Counted from the first letter of the stretch, positions 1 through 6,310 are shown. The stretch: DNA of 9,718 nucleotides from an uncultured Opitutaceae bacterium (GCA_937128785.1 CAKZMS010000243.1:1-9718); one strand, 5' to 3'. Translations and numbers: made by a program. Notes: a model not told the origin generated them from the letters alone.

Positions 1-111
1 TAGTTGGAGCGAGCGCTCCTCCACCCGGGCGAATTCATGGGTGCTGAATTCGCTGGCGGCGAGTTGGCCGGTCAGGAGTCCCCCCAGCGCTATGAGCATC
101 GTCAGCCTCAT
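1..111 (-). CDS. Secreted protein of unknown function (N-terminal fragment, runs off window)
   Basis: An open frame of 37 codons starts at the ATG at 111 and continues past the left edge. The first residues, MRLTMLIALGGLLTGQLAAS, look like a signal peptide: one basic residue, a hydrophobic core, then a small-residue cleavage region (QLAAS). The mature part begins EFSTHEFARVEERSL. The start lies 3 bp after the TGA of the anti-sigma gene. A GAGG sits only one base before the ATG, too close for an ordinary ribosome site, so translational coupling to the upstream gene is likely. Its position directly after sigma/anti-sigma suggests it belongs to the same regulated module. No family can be assigned from this fragment. 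The reading frame and export signal are seen; co-regulation is inferred. Confidence 0.6.
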   Translation of the reverse strand, partial: MRLTMLIALGGLLTGQLAASEFSTHEFARVEERSLQL

Positions 112-114
112 ACC

Positions 115-654
115 TCAGCTGGAAGGTTGGTCCGGGGCGTCGCTGGCCCAAACGATCAACCACCCGGATTCCTCGTCCACGTAGACGTAGGGGGACACGT
201 CGATGTTGTCGGTTTCGATATATTCGACGCGGGCGTAGTTATTGAAGTGATCATCGAAGTGCGACCAGTCGGCGCTCGCGATGGTGGTGGTGGGGAGAGA
301 TGTGGGCTGGTGGATCGACCGCGTGGAGATGCCAATCGCAACCGCGAAGGCTGCGGCCAGCGGCACTGCCAAACGCAGCAAACGTCCCCACGACGGGAGA
401 CCAGTGGAGGCAAGTGGGGCACCTTCGCCGGAGCGAATGCGACGCCGCACGGCGTGCCATTCCTGTTGCGCATCGGGGGGAGTGACGGACTGGTCCTTTT
501 GCCGCCACGCGGCGGCCGCGGACTCCAGGTTTTCAGCCAAGCGCCGGCAGTGGGTGCATTCCTGTAGGTGCTGCTTCAAAACGGCCGCATCCGCGGCACC
601 CAGGGGGGTGTCGCGAGCGGCGAAGATTTGAGATTCTGCATCCTGACAGTTCAT
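115..654 (-). CDS. Membrane-anchored zinc-finger anti-sigma factor
   Basis: This 179-aa protein probably binds the ECF sigma factor encoded upstream and holds it inactive at the inner membrane. The N-terminal cytoplasmic part carries the zinc-binding anti-sigma signature H29-xxx-C33-xx-C36, with C3 available as a fourth ligand; this is the zf-HC2/ZAS pattern. A linker of about 50 residues with a Trp/Arg-rich stretch follows, then a single hydrophobic segment at about 92-110. A periplasmic tail of about 70 residues contains a Tyr/Asp-rich patch and the sequence SPYVYVDEESGWLIVWAS near the C-terminus. The start is 18 bp after the stop of the glycine-zipper gene; no strong Shine-Dalgarno is visible. 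Unusually, two genes for exported proteins separate it from its presumed sigma partner. The family call is solid; the partner assignment is inferred from operon order. Confidence 0.85.
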   Translation of the reverse strand: MNCQDAESQIFAARDTPLGAADAAVLKQHLQECTHCRRLAENLESAAAAWRQKDQSVTPPDAQQEWHAVRRRIRSGEGAPLASTGLPSWGRLLRLAVPLAAAFAVAIGISTRSIHQPTSLPTTTIASADWSHFDDHFNNYARVEYIETDNIDVSPYVYVDEESGWLIVWASDAPDQPSS

Positions 655-672
655 CGAAAACAGGGGGAGAGG

Positions 673-1119
673 TTACCAACGTCCGCGGTGGGAAACCCAG
701 ACTTTTTCCTTTCGCCATGACCAGTAGCCGCGTTGGTAGTGGCGAACGCGGCGGCCGCAGTTGTCATAGGAATACCAGACGCGCTTGGGTACCCAGTGTT
801 TGACCGAACGGTAGGTCCAGTAGCCGCTGTTGTGGTGCCGGTCGTAGCCGCGATCGTAGTGGCGGTCACGCGAAGAGCGGCAGCGATTGCAGCCACAGGA
901 GGGGCCGTGACGGCGATGGCCATAGTCGTGACGGTAGGAATGACCGACTTCGACGTAGTCGTGGTTGTCGTCGAGTGCACTGTCGATCGCGAGACCGATG
1001 ATGGCTCCCCCCAGTACGCCGCCGAGGATAGCAGCCTCGGTGTCGCCGATGGCATGCACGGGACGGGGAGTGAGAGTGAATAGGGCGACGGCACTAGCAG
1101 TAAGGATGATGGATTTCAT
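673..1119 (-). CDS. Secreted glycine-zipper protein rich in His, Arg, Tyr and Trp
   Basis: This 148-aa protein has a signal peptide (1-23, ending PVHA) and then a short glycine-zipper hydrophobic stretch at about 29-46 (AAILGGVLGGAIIGLAIDSA), as seen in small outer-membrane-associated proteins. Residues 52-95 are dominated by His, Asp, Tyr and Arg and include a Cys cluster (C75, C77, C80). The C-terminal third contains two copies of an aromatic/basic motif: GYWTYRSVKHWV at 99-110 and GYWSWRKEKVWV at 131-142, identical at 7 of 12 positions. The predicted mature protein is strongly basic. A good Shine-Dalgarno (AGGAGA) lies 5 bp before the ATG. The 80-bp gap upstream is the largest in this minus-strand cluster, so it may have its own promoter. 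A role in cell-envelope binding or metal binding is possible, but no function is known to me. Confidence 0.75.
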   Translation of the reverse strand: MKSIILTASAVALFTLTPRPVHAIGDTEAAILGGVLGGAIIGLAIDSALDDNHDYVEVGHSYRHDYGHRRHGPSCGCNRCRSSRDRHYDRGYDRHHNSGYWTYRSVKHWVPKRVWYSYDNCGRRVRHYQRGYWSWRKEKVWVSHRGRW

Positions 1120-1124
1120 GAGGG

Positions 1125-1130
1125 TCTCCT
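1125..1130 (-). promoter_or_regulatory. Strong Shine-Dalgarno of the glycine-zipper gene
   Basis: On the minus strand AGGAGA ends 5 bases before the ATG at 1119. It is the clearest ribosome-binding site in the whole cluster; neighbouring genes have weak ones or rely on coupling. This suggests the glycine-zipper protein is made in larger amounts than the regulators. Confidence 0.7.
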
Positions 1131-1199
1131 GGTTAAGTTACGCCCTTTGGGACGAAACGCGGGAAGACCGTATTCAGTTATTTCTCAAAAAACTTTTCC

Positions 1200-1652
1200 T
1201 CAGTCAGCGATGACGATGAGCGCGTAGACACTGCCATCGGGGCGACTCGGGCCTCCGAGCACCGCGGGGACTCCGGAACGCAGAACCAGGCCGGTGCGCA
1301 TGAAGGTCCGGGAATCGCCCTGCCACTCGAGTTGGAGTCGCACGCGCCCTTGGCCGGCGGCCTCGGCTTCGAATTGCAGCGACTGGCCTTGGCCGACGTT
1401 GAGCGAGCCTTTGCCGGGGAGGTCGACGCGATCCCGTCCAGTGCCGAGTTGAGCGAAGCTCTCGAAACGAAGGATGCGGCGAAGCGTTGATTCATAGGGG
1501 GCAAGCGCCCGGTCACTCGGACCCGCCTCACGGGAGGCGGCGACGAGGATGGCCCGCACGGATACCTGATCTTCGGCAGCCAGGGCGGCGGGGCTCAGGA
1601 TCATGGCAAGGAGGAGGGCCCACAGGGAAAAGGATCGGTTGGTCAATCGCAT
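1200..1652 (-). CDS. Conserved-looking secreted protein of unknown function, coupled to the sigma factor
   Basis: This 150-aa protein starts inside the end of the ECF sigma gene: its ATG at 1652 lies before the sigma TGA at 1645-1643, a 10-bp overlap. No Shine-Dalgarno is visible, so translational coupling is likely. Residues 1-26 form a signal peptide ending AALAA. The mature part begins with SVRAILVAASREAGPSDRAL, continues through APYESTLRRILRFESFAQLG and an LPGKGSL segment, and ends in alternating hydrophobic strands (VRLQLEWQG, GLVLRSGVPAVLGGP, VYALIVIAD), which suggests a small all-beta domain. No membrane anchor follows the signal peptide, and there are no cysteines. I do not recognise a named family. 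Tight coupling to the sigma factor suggests it senses or modulates the same signal, or is part of the regulated function. Confidence 0.7.
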   Translation of the reverse strand: MRLTNRSFSLWALLLAMILSPAALAAEDQVSVRAILVAASREAGPSDRALAPYESTLRRILRFESFAQLGTGRDRVDLPGKGSLNVGQGQSLQFEAEAAGQGRVRLQLEWQGDSRTFMRTGLVLRSGVPAVLGGPSRPDGSVYALIVIAD

Positions 1653-2242
1653 GGCGTATCGCGGAGTTTTTGGGCGAGCAGGCGGCGGGCGTGGAATAAT
1701 CGGGACATCACCGTGCCGCGGCGGCAGCCGAGGGCGTGGGCGATCTCATCGTAGGTTAGACCTTGTATCTCACGTAAGGCGAGCACGGCTCTTTGTTTGG
1801 GAGGAAGAGAGGCGAGGAGGGATTCGAAGTGAGCTTGGCGCTCGGACTGCTCCATTTGGGCGGGAGCGGATGGGGTTTCGTCGCGGGGTTCGTAGGTGGG
1901 AGGGGCGTCTTCGGACGAGCCGTTGGAGCGGTCGAAGGGTAAAAACCGATCGAACCAACGGCGACGCTTGCGGAGATGATCCAGCGCCCGCCGGGTGGCG
2001 ATCGGGTGCAGCCAGGTGGTGAGTTTGGATTCGCCGCGGAACTTACCGATCTGTTGCCAGGCCTTCACCCAGACGTCTTGGCACAAGTCGCGGGCGTCGT
2101 GTTCGTTGCGGACGATGGCGAGAACGGTCCGAAAAACCGTTTCGTAGTGCAGCTGCATCAGTTCGCCGAACGCGGCTTCATCGCCGCGGCGGGCGGCTGC
2201 GATCCACTCCGACTCGCGGGCGGCGGGATCTGGTTCGTCCAT
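1643..2242 (-). CDS. ECF-family RNA polymerase sigma factor
   Basis: This 199-aa protein is a group IV (extracytoplasmic function) sigma factor that directs RNA polymerase to a small regulon. Region 2 spans about residues 12-92 and carries the core-binding helix (ARDLCQDVWVKAWQQIGKFRG) followed by the -10-recognition segment (KLTTWLHPIATRRALDHLRKRRR). A long acidic, Pro/Ser-rich linker covers about 93-132. Region 4 spans about 135-192 with the helix-turn-helix LPPKQRAVLALREIQGLTYDEIAHALGCRRGTVMSRLFHARRLL. There is no region 1.1 or 3, as expected for the class. The gene starts 20 bp after the secreted 226-aa gene and overlaps the next gene by 10 bp. The anti-sigma factor two genes downstream is its probable partner, so activity is likely controlled by release from the membrane. 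Target promoters cannot be told from this window. Confidence 0.93.
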   Translation of the reverse strand: MDEPDPAARESEWIAAARRGDEAAFGELMQLHYETVFRTVLAIVRNEHDARDLCQDVWVKAWQQIGKFRGESKLTTWLHPIATRRALDHLRKRRRWFDRFLPFDRSNGSSEDAPPTYEPRDETPSAPAQMEQSERQAHFESLLASLPPKQRAVLALREIQGLTYDEIAHALGCRRGTVMSRLFHARRLLAQKLRDTPCD

Positions 2243-2262
2243 CGGCGGGCGAGGGGGCTCGA

Positions 2263-2943
2263 TTAGCGACGGTAGGGACCGTTGCGACGGTCGTAGTAGT
2301 CGTAGATGGGCACGTCTCCCCGCATGGTGCCAAAAGTGATGGCGGCGCTAAATCGGCCCTTGGGGTCGCTGATGATCGTGGTGGCGGATCCACCGTAGTA
2401 GGTGCCGGCGCGGCTGGTGCCCACTTCGAGAGTCACGGAGCCGTTGACCTGGAGGAGGGGACCCTTGCCGGTGAAGGCTTCATTGCCGCGACCTTGACCG
2501 CCGGCGCGAGGGCCCATGCGCTCGCCGCGGTAGACGTAGGGCATGGGTTGGTCGGCGATGAACCCGGCGATGTGTTCGTCGAGGCGCACGCGTTGCTCGT
2601 CTCCCATGCGGATGATGCCGGTGGCTTCCAGTTCAGCCTCCGTGCGCCGGTCCGAAAAGGTACCGGCAAAGCCGTTGACCCCACCGGCGCGGGCGGCGTT
2701 GACCTCATACGCGATGAGATTCTCCAGATTGGCCCGCTCCTGTTTGCTGAGTTCGTGGACGCCGGTGGCCAGAGATTCAATGTTGGCTAGGCGGGATATA
2801 AAGTAGCCTTCCACTTTCTCCGTCGCCGCCGACTCCGCCGGGGCAATCGGTTCGGCCGTCATGGCCTCTTCACCCGACACCGAAATCGAACCCAGCGCAA
2901 AGACGAGGCAGCTCAGGCACTGGGGTAGCAGGATTCTGGACAT
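2263..2943 (-). CDS. Secreted protein of unknown function with duplicated helical motif
   Basis: This 226-aa protein begins with a signal peptide (about 1-24). An Ala/Glu/Pro-rich linker follows. The helical region at about 60-130 contains two copies of a weakly related motif: LSKQERANLENLIAYEV (65-81) and MGDEQRVRLDEHIAGFI (113-129). Between them lies ARAGGVNGFAGTFSDRRTEAE (about 84-104). The C-terminal half is Gly/Arg-rich (PRAGGQGRGNEAF) and then beta-rich (LLQVNGSVTLEVG, YYGGSATTIISDPKGRFSAAITFG), ending in a Tyr/Asp/Arg tail (IYDYYDRRNGPYRR). It starts 45 bp after the TMEM220-like gene and ends 20 bp before the sigma gene, so it probably shares a transcript with the regulators. I do not recognise a named family. 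The export signal is clear; the role is unknown. Confidence 0.7.
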   Translation of the reverse strand: MSRILLPQCLSCLVFALGSISVSGEEAMTAEPIAPAESAATEKVEGYFISRLANIESLATGVHELSKQERANLENLIAYEVNAARAGGVNGFAGTFSDRRTEAELEATGIIRMGDEQRVRLDEHIAGFIADQPMPYVYRGERMGPRAGGQGRGNEAFTGKGPLLQVNGSVTLEVGTSRAGTYYGGSATTIISDPKGRFSAAITFGTMRGDVPIYDYYDRRNGPYRR

Positions 2944-2988
2944 GGGAAGTGAGAGTGCGGGGAGGGCGGAATTGTTCCAAGGAAGCCG

Positions 2989-3387
2989 TCAGGTCTCTTG
3001 GGCGGCCGACGGGCTTTGGCGGGCCTTGGTCGCTGTGATCACGACAACAAGCATCCAAATGACAATCCAAAGCAGGGCATAAAATTCCCGCCCGTCGACG
3101 ATGGCCTCGCTGGTCATGTGCCATTCCTTGGTCAAATCAGAGAAGGAAGTCTGCCAGGCTCGAGCGCGCAGGTAGGGCACCTCGGCGATGACACTCACGA
3201 GTAAAACAATGCCGCCAAGGATTTGCGCGCAGGGATATTTTTTGAGGGCGCAAAGCAAAGCCGCACCGGCGGACAACGCATACAGGACGACCCACGCCAG
3301 CGGACTGGGGTCGTTGAACTGCAGCAAAACGGACAATCCGAATAGGGCAGCCATCGTGGCGTGGGCGATGCGGAGGGCGAGGGACAT
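2989..3387 (-). CDS. TMEM220-like four-helix inner-membrane protein
   Basis: This 132-aa protein has four hydrophobic segments at about 8-22, 30-48, 54-73 and 103-120. The pattern fits the TMEM220 family: QFNDPSPLAW (23-32) right after the first helix, a Glu at 69 at the end of the third helix, and DGREFYALL (98-106) leading into the last helix. The family is widespread in bacteria and eukaryotes without an established biochemical role. It is the first gene of the minus-strand cluster. Divergent transcription from the kinase gene leaves a 112-bp shared upstream region. It may be an unrelated neighbour rather than part of the sigma module, because a 45-bp gap follows. The family assignment rests on motif memory, not a search. 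Confidence 0.7.
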   Translation of the reverse strand: MSLALRIAHATMAALFGLSVLLQFNDPSPLAWVVLYALSAGAALLCALKKYPCAQILGGIVLLVSVIAEVPYLRARAWQTSFSDLTKEWHMTSEAIVDGREFYALLWIVIWMLVVVITATKARQSPSAAQET

Positions 3388-3395
3388 CTGAGGCG

Positions 3396-3425
3396 AATAT
3401 AAGTGCAGGGGAGCCTAAAAGGCAA
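3396..3425 (-). promoter_or_regulatory. Candidate sigma-70-type promoter for the TMEM220-like gene
   Basis: On the minus strand TTGCCT (3425-3420) and TATATT (3401-3396) are separated by 18 bp. The -10 element lies only 8 bp before the ATG at 3387, which would give an almost leaderless transcript. A small dyad GCCT-AAA-AGGC (3413-3423) overlaps the -35 edge. This is a pattern match only and unproven. Confidence 0.3.
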
Positions 3426-3458
3426 GGTGGGGGAATCTACGAAATCGGCGCGGCGAAT

Positions 3459-3475
3459 TTAAGTAATCTTCTTAA
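3459..3475. promoter_or_regulatory. Candidate operator dyad upstream of the kinase-like gene
   Basis: TTAAG (3459-3463) and CTTAA (3471-3475) form a perfect inverted repeat around a 7-base spacer; half-site centres are 12 bp apart, about one helical turn. It sits in the only AT-rich patch of the divergent intergenic region, 24 bp before the proposed GTG start at 3500. It could bind a dimeric regulator or be part of a promoter. Chance occurrence is not excluded. Confidence 0.25.
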
Positions 3476-3499
3476 TTGGCGTGTTTTTTGAGGCCCGTT

Positions 3500-5296
3500 G
3501 TGATCGGGATAGTGAGCTCACCATCCACGCCCGCTATGATTTCGCCCCGCGATCCTGAAACCACGGCCTCTTCGGGCGTCGTTATTCCCGGATTGGGCGA
3601 AGCCCTGCTGACCATGGCGGAGGTGGGCGCGGAGCGCCAGTCGCTCGCGGAAGTCGGTGCGGCCGTGGACGAGTCGCTGCAGGGTATCATGCACCTGCCC
3701 AATCTCTTCATTGCCTTGATCGACGAGCATCCGCCCCGCCTTCGGTTTGTCTACTGCCGGGACGTGCACGACCGTCATGCGGATCGTCCGATTGATGGCT
3801 TGGGTATGACTGATCGGGTTTACCTGTCTCGGAAGTCACTGTTGTTGCGGCGGGAAACGGCCAATGAGCTGCTCGCGGCGGGGGAATTAGTGAATCATGG
3901 CGTTCCCAGTAAAGTTTGGCTGGGGGTGCCGCTGTGGTCGGGAAAACGCATCGTCGCGGTCATGGCCACCCAGGACTACGAGGATTCCCAAAACCTGACT
4001 GAATGGCACGAAGCGTGTTTCAAGGCCGTGGCACCGACCGTGGCGGGGCTGGTGGATCGGGCTATCGGCTGGCGTGAGGAGCATGATGGTTCGGCACGCG
4101 AGTCGGAGGTGCTGAAACAAAAGCAGGCCTTGTTTGCGACGGTGGGGCATGACGTCCGTTCCCCGCTGGCGGTGATTCAGGGCTACTCTGATCTCTTGCG
4201 CGAAACCCTGAAGGAAAGCTCTTCGGCCTTAACGGCGGAACGGGTTTTCAAGGCCGCCCAGGAGCTTTCCGCGGCAACCGAACGCATGCTCGACTACACT
4301 GCCGCGGAGGCGGGGGCGCGGGACCATGCTCCCGAAATCACGGAACTGGGTGGTTGGATGCGCAGTTTGGAGTCGTGGTTGGAATCTTGGGGAGAGAATC
4401 AAGGCGTGGGGGTCGCGTGCCAGATGACCGCGACCGGAGGCGAGCATGCGAGGGTCGATGCTGAATGGCTCCGCCAACTGCTCCAACACGTGATGCGGGC
4501 AGGCATCAAAGCGAATGGCGTATCGCGGGTAAGACTGCGCCTCAAAGTGCAACCGGTGGTCACGATCCCTGCTGGTTTGTTGCGCCTTTCCTTTGCCTTC
4601 GAGGCCCTGCCTTCTCCTGGTGCGCTCACGCCACCGGGGTCACCGGATGTCCGGTTGCGGCCGGTCCGGCTTGACGATGGTCGCACCTATGACGGAGTCA
4701 CGGTGAGCCTCGCGATTGCCAAGCGATTGGCGGAAATGGTGGGGGCGGATTTAAAGGTCAGCGAGGGCTACAACGCGCCTTGGCGGGCAACCATCGTGAC
4801 AACCGTGCCCGCGGTCATCCAACTGCAGTCTCCCGACGGGGAGGACCAGGGGGCCGCGCTATCGATCATGCGTAAACAGCTCCAACAGGACGCGGGTAGG
4901 ATGGTGGTTTTGGACGCCAATCCCGACACGCGGTTGGAATCTGTGCGGGTGGTCAGCGAAGCGGCCGGAGCTGCGCCCGAAGTGGTGGGCAGTGTCCGCG
5001 AACTGACGGCGCGTCTGCGGGGCAAACAGGTTGGCGTCATCGTGGCCGCGGTGGAACAAGACTCCATGGCGGTGCGGGAAATCGCTCTCGCCATGAGATC
5101 GGTAGACGGGCTTGCCGTGTTGCCCTACCTTGTGGTTATCAGCCCCGATCAGTCTCCCGCCGGGGTCGAAAGCCTCTTGGATAGCGGAGCCGATGCCTAT
5201 TTACCTCGTCCCCTCAATGGCGCGGCGGTGCTGGTAGCCCTTTCCAATGCTTGGGTCGAATTCGAGCGGCGCACGGAGTTGAATTCCGCTCCTTGA
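3500..5296 (+). CDS. Soluble hybrid histidine kinase-like protein (GAF-HisKA-ATPase-receiver) with degenerate catalytic sites
   Basis: This is a probable cytoplasmic signalling protein of 598 aa with no membrane segment. Numbering is from GTG 3500, chosen because GAGG lies 6 bp before it; TTG 3476, GTG 3512 and ATG 3536 are alternatives. A GAF-type sensor domain covers about 36-187 and includes WLGVPLWSGKRIVAVMATQDY. HisKA follows at about 209-275 with the H-box VGHDVRSPL (phosphoacceptor H217). The region at 290-445 aligns as a HATPase domain but is decayed. The N-box position reads LLQHVMRAGIKAN with A334 where Asn is expected. No DxGxG G1 box is visible near 361-375. The G2 position is GVTVSLAIAKRL instead of GLGL. 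The receiver-like domain (about 466-590) has VVLDANPD (one acidic residue), A517 in place of the phosphoacceptor Asp, and R570 in place of Lys. The frame is intact, so it is probably a functional pseudokinase or scaffold. Confidence 0.85.
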   Translation: MIGIVSSPSTPAMISPRDPETTASSGVVIPGLGEALLTMAEVGAERQSLAEVGAAVDESLQGIMHLPNLFIALIDEHPPRLRFVYCRDVHDRHADRPIDGLGMTDRVYLSRKSLLLRRETANELLAAGELVNHGVPSKVWLGVPLWSGKRIVAVMATQDYEDSQNLTEWHEACFKAVAPTVAGLVDRAIGWREEHDGSARESEVLKQKQALFATVGHDVRSPLAVIQGYSDLLRETLKESSSALTAERVFKAAQELSAATERMLDYTAAEAGARDHAPEITELGGWMRSLESWLESWGENQGVGVACQMTATGGEHARVDAEWLRQLLQHVMRAGIKANGVSRVRLRLKVQPVVTIPAGLLRLSFAFEALPSPGALTPPGSPDVRLRPVRLDDGRTYDGVTVSLAIAKRLAEMVGADLKVSEGYNAPWRATIVTTVPAVIQLQSPDGEDQGAALSIMRKQLQQDAGRMVVLDANPDTRLESVRVVSEAAGAAPEVVGSVRELTARLRGKQVGVIVAAVEQDSMAVREIALAMRSVDGLAVLPYLVVISPDQSPAGVESLLDSGADAYLPRPLNGAAVLVALSNAWVEFERRTELNSAP

Positions 5297-5326
5297 GCCA
5301 GTGTCAGGCCGCGCAAATCGCTCCGG

Positions 5327-6052
5327 TTAGTCGGCGAGTTTGCAGACGTAGACCGTGCTGTGGGAATCGCGGTGCAGGAAGGGGTTGGGGAAGGCGACGA
5401 CCGCGGTATCAACGCTCGCGAATGCGGAGTTCAGGTTTTCCAGAAAAATATCTTCAGGCGGGTCATCCGACCAGAGGCCAAAGACCCCGCCGGGTCGGAT
5501 CAACCGGCTGAATTCATGCAGTCCCTCTGCCGAATAATAGTGAGCATGCCGCGGGTGCAGCAGATGGTCGGGGGAGTGATCGATATCGAGTAGCACGGCA
5601 TCAAACTGTCGCTGTGGAACGTCCGGGTCGAAACCGTCGCCGTCAGCAGAAGCGAGGGCGAAATAATCTCCGTGAACAAACCGGCAACGGGGGTCGCCGG
5701 TGAGTTTGGGCCCGAGTGGCACCAAGCCACGCTCATGCCAGTCGATGACCGGTTGGAGGTAATCGACCACGATCAGTGATTGCACCCGCGGATCCTGCAG
5801 GGCGGTCCAGGCGGTGTAGCCCAAGCCCAGTCCGCCCACCACCACATCCAGCGAATCTCCCGGGGTGGCGGCCAACCCCAGATGGGCGAGCTCTTCCTCC
5901 ACCTTGGTGAACAGGGAGGACATCAAGTATTCATTGCCCAGTTTCACCTCATGAATCTCGCGGTCATCGAGCATCTTCAGCCGTTGGCGGCGGAGGCTCA
6001 CCGGCCCCAACGGAGTTTCCTGATAGTCGATCTCTTCGAAATTGGCGGACAT
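5327..6052 (-). CDS. Spermidine-synthase-like SAM-binding protein
   Basis: This 241-aa protein has the Rossmann fold of the spermidine/spermine synthase and class I methyltransferase group. The glycine loop VVVGGLGLGYTAW lies at 70-82, the acidic strand LIVVDYLQP at 93-101, and FDAVLLDIDHSPDHLLHP at 150-167. SRLIRPGGVFGLWSDDPPE (182-200) forms the post-motif strand. The loop reads GGLGLG, not the GGGDGG typical of true spermidine synthases, so aminopropyl transfer is doubtful; a methyltransferase-like role is equally possible. I chose ATG 6052 (MSANFEEIDYQETPLG). An in-frame GTG at 6091 would add 13 residues, but it has no better ribosome site. It stands alone, convergent with the kinase gene (30 bp apart) and divergent from tRNA-Arg. 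The substrate is unknown. Confidence 0.8.
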   Translation of the reverse strand: MSANFEEIDYQETPLGPVSLRRQRLKMLDDREIHEVKLGNEYLMSSLFTKVEEELAHLGLAATPGDSLDVVVGGLGLGYTAWTALQDPRVQSLIVVDYLQPVIDWHERGLVPLGPKLTGDPRCRFVHGDYFALASADGDGFDPDVPQRQFDAVLLDIDHSPDHLLHPRHAHYYSAEGLHEFSRLIRPGGVFGLWSDDPPEDIFLENLNSAFASVDTAVVAFPNPFLHRDSHSTVYVCKLAD

Positions 6053-6139
6053 GCAGAAGTGGACCCTGAGGCGATAAGTCAGGGAGTCCACCTAACGTTT
6101 CGCCTCCCCGCCGGCCTGGCTTACCCATAGGGATGAGGC

Positions 6140-6169
6140 TTGCTCCGTTCCCCGCCGCTGGCATAGGAA
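6140..6169 (+). promoter_or_regulatory. Weak candidate promoter for tRNA-Arg
   Basis: TTGCTC (6140-6145) and TAGGAA (6164-6169) are 18 bp apart and would place a transcript start a few bases before the tRNA. The -10 match is poor (3 of 6), so this is only a suggestion based on position. Confidence 0.2.
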
Positions 6170-6182
6170 TTCGTCCGCTCGG

Positions 6183-6257
6183 GTCCCTGTAGTTCAACGG
6201 ATAGAACAAGTGTTTCCTAAACACTCGATGTGGGTTCGATTCCCGCCGGGGATACCA
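6183..6257 (+). tRNA. tRNA-Arg (anticodon CCT)
   Basis: A full cloverleaf can be folded by eye. The acceptor stem is GTCCCTG (6183-6189) with CGGGGAT (6247-6253), including G-U wobbles at the first and sixth pairs. The D arm is GTTC/GAAC with an 8-base loop holding GG then A (6199-6201); this A is the arginine identity base A20. The anticodon arm is AGTGT/ACACT with loop TTCCTAA, anticodon CCT at 6216-6218. The variable loop has 4 bases, and the T arm is GTGGG/CCCGC with loop TTCGATT. The discriminator is A6254 and CCA is encoded (6255-6257). It reads AGG codons. Confidence 0.95.
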
Positions 6258-6258
6258 G

Positions 6259-6280
6259 GTCAACCTTCACTGCTGTTGAC
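6259..6280 (+). other. Small dyad between tRNA-Arg and ribB
   Basis: GTCAAC (6259-6264) and GTTGAC (6275-6280) can pair as a 6-bp stem with a 10-base loop, directly after the tRNA CCA. No T-run follows, so it is not a canonical terminator. It might assist tRNA 3' processing or be chance. No FMN riboswitch can fit in the 53 bp before ribB. Confidence 0.25.
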
Positions 6281-6310
6281 GCGGGATAAACCCCCACCAA
6301 CGTTTGCCCG

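Noticed and set aside
4..567. A 187-codon plus-strand frame opposite the anti-sigma gene
   Set aside because: The minus strand carries a zinc motif and membrane helix in the same interval; the plus-strand product is low-complexity Gly/Arg/Val.
1131..1199. A promoter for the glycine-zipper gene in the 80-bp gap
   Set aside because: Only an AT-rich patch and a short CCCAAAGGG palindrome are visible; no -35/-10 pair with good spacing was found.
2961..2980. GGAAC on the minus strand before the 226-aa gene as an ECF-type -35 element for autoregulation
   Set aside because: GGAAC is present within GGAA-N3-TTCC, but no convincing -10 partner is found at the usual distance, so an autoregulated promoter is not supported.
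5964..6263. A 99-codon minus-strand frame containing RRESNPHRVFRKHLFYPLNYRDP
   Set aside because: It reads antisense through tRNA-Arg; this type of peptide is a familiar artefact of translating tRNA genes. It also overlaps the start of the spermidine-synthase-like gene.
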